The position numbers and the translations under genes were made by a program. The notes beneath the pieces are model-generated. The model was not told the DNA's origin and made no database searches. It saw nothing but the letters and a program-made list of their open reading frames with translations. 6,038 nt of DNA from an uncultured Pseudogracilibacillus sp. (lineage in GTDB: Bacteria; Bacillota; Bacilli; Bacillales; Amphibacillaceae), in the NCBI GenBank assembly GCA_937960785.1, contig CALGOZ010000028.1, forward strand, positions 1 through 6,038, in the 5' to 3' direction. Below, piece by piece: positions 5,833-6,038 of the stretch; positions within the stretch are counted from its first letter, which is position 1; the number at the start of each line of letters is the position of its first letter.

Positions 5833-6038
5833 TTGGCGTTCGTTTTTGTCTTATCTTATCCGCAGTGACGTCGCCTCGGAAAGTTTAGCGTTGAATTTCG
5901 CTTGTTTCTTTCCGCTGTGGTGTTGCCACGGAAAGCTTGGCGCTGATTTTTGCTTAACCCTTTCCGCTGTAGCCCCGCCGCGAAAAGCTTATCGCTAATT
6001 TTTGCTTAACCCTTTCCGCAAGACCGCTCCCGTGCTAA
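5833..6038. repeat. 52-bp tandem repeat array, at least four units, cut by the window end
   Basis: Units start at 5833, 5885, 5937 and 5989, with no change in length between them; the last is cut at 50 bp. All four carry the core TCCGC at 5859, 5911, 5963 and 6015. By direct count the second and third units agree at 37 of 52 positions, and the third and fourth at 37 of 50, including 22 consecutive identical bases. Most units hold a dyad, CTTTCCG with CGGAAAG, best in the second (5909-5936), where GTGG and CCAC add inner pairs. The period is not a multiple of three, so this is not a protein repeat. Local GC is higher than in the flanking DNA. It resembles intergenic hairpin repeats seen in Bacillales, but I cannot name a family. 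Confidence 0.85.

Noticed and set aside
5833..6038. CRISPR array
   Set aside because: The units diverge along their whole length and there is no alternation of identical short repeats with unique spacers; no cas gene is in view.

Overview
The window looks like a piece of chromosome from a low-GC Gram-positive bacterium of the order Bacillales (Bacillaceae or Planococcaceae are the likeliest families). The reasons are a close relative of staphylococcal lipoteichoic acid synthase, a Bacillus-type chemoreceptor, strong AAGGAG ribosome binding sites, a TTG start, a textbook sigma-A promoter with 17-bp spacing, and AT-rich intergenic DNA. I cannot fix the genus from the sequence alone.

There are only two convincing protein genes, both on the minus strand. 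Left to right: a degenerate 60-bp tandem repeat (1-112); a strong minus-strand intrinsic terminator (194-231); an AT-rich stretch that would be the 3' untranslated region of ltaS (232-445); ltaS (446-2473) with its RBS and promoter just upstream; an intergenic region of about 840 bp (2474-3313) rich in inverted and direct repeats, including degenerate units spaced exactly 52 bp apart; a methyl-accepting chemotaxis protein gene (3314-5332) with its RBS and a candidate promoter; and a gene-free right end (5333-6038) that holds several hairpins and finishes in a clear 52-bp tandem array of at least four units, cut by the window edge.

The two genes do not form an obvious operon: each has its own promoter signals, and about 840 bp separates them. 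LtaS is a membrane enzyme that polymerises glycerol phosphate into lipoteichoic acid on the outer face of the membrane. The chemoreceptor senses an extracellular signal and relays it to the CheA/CheW machinery. I see no functional link beyond both being cell-envelope proteins.

I did not find a new defence, mobile or biosynthetic system. The part worth a second look is the non-coding DNA: a 52-bp periodic repeat family that appears on both sides of the chemoreceptor gene, with a shared TCCGCTGTG-like core, and a compact block of interleaved inverted repeats at 2601-2777. The 52-bp period is not a multiple of three, so the arrays are not repeats inside a protein.
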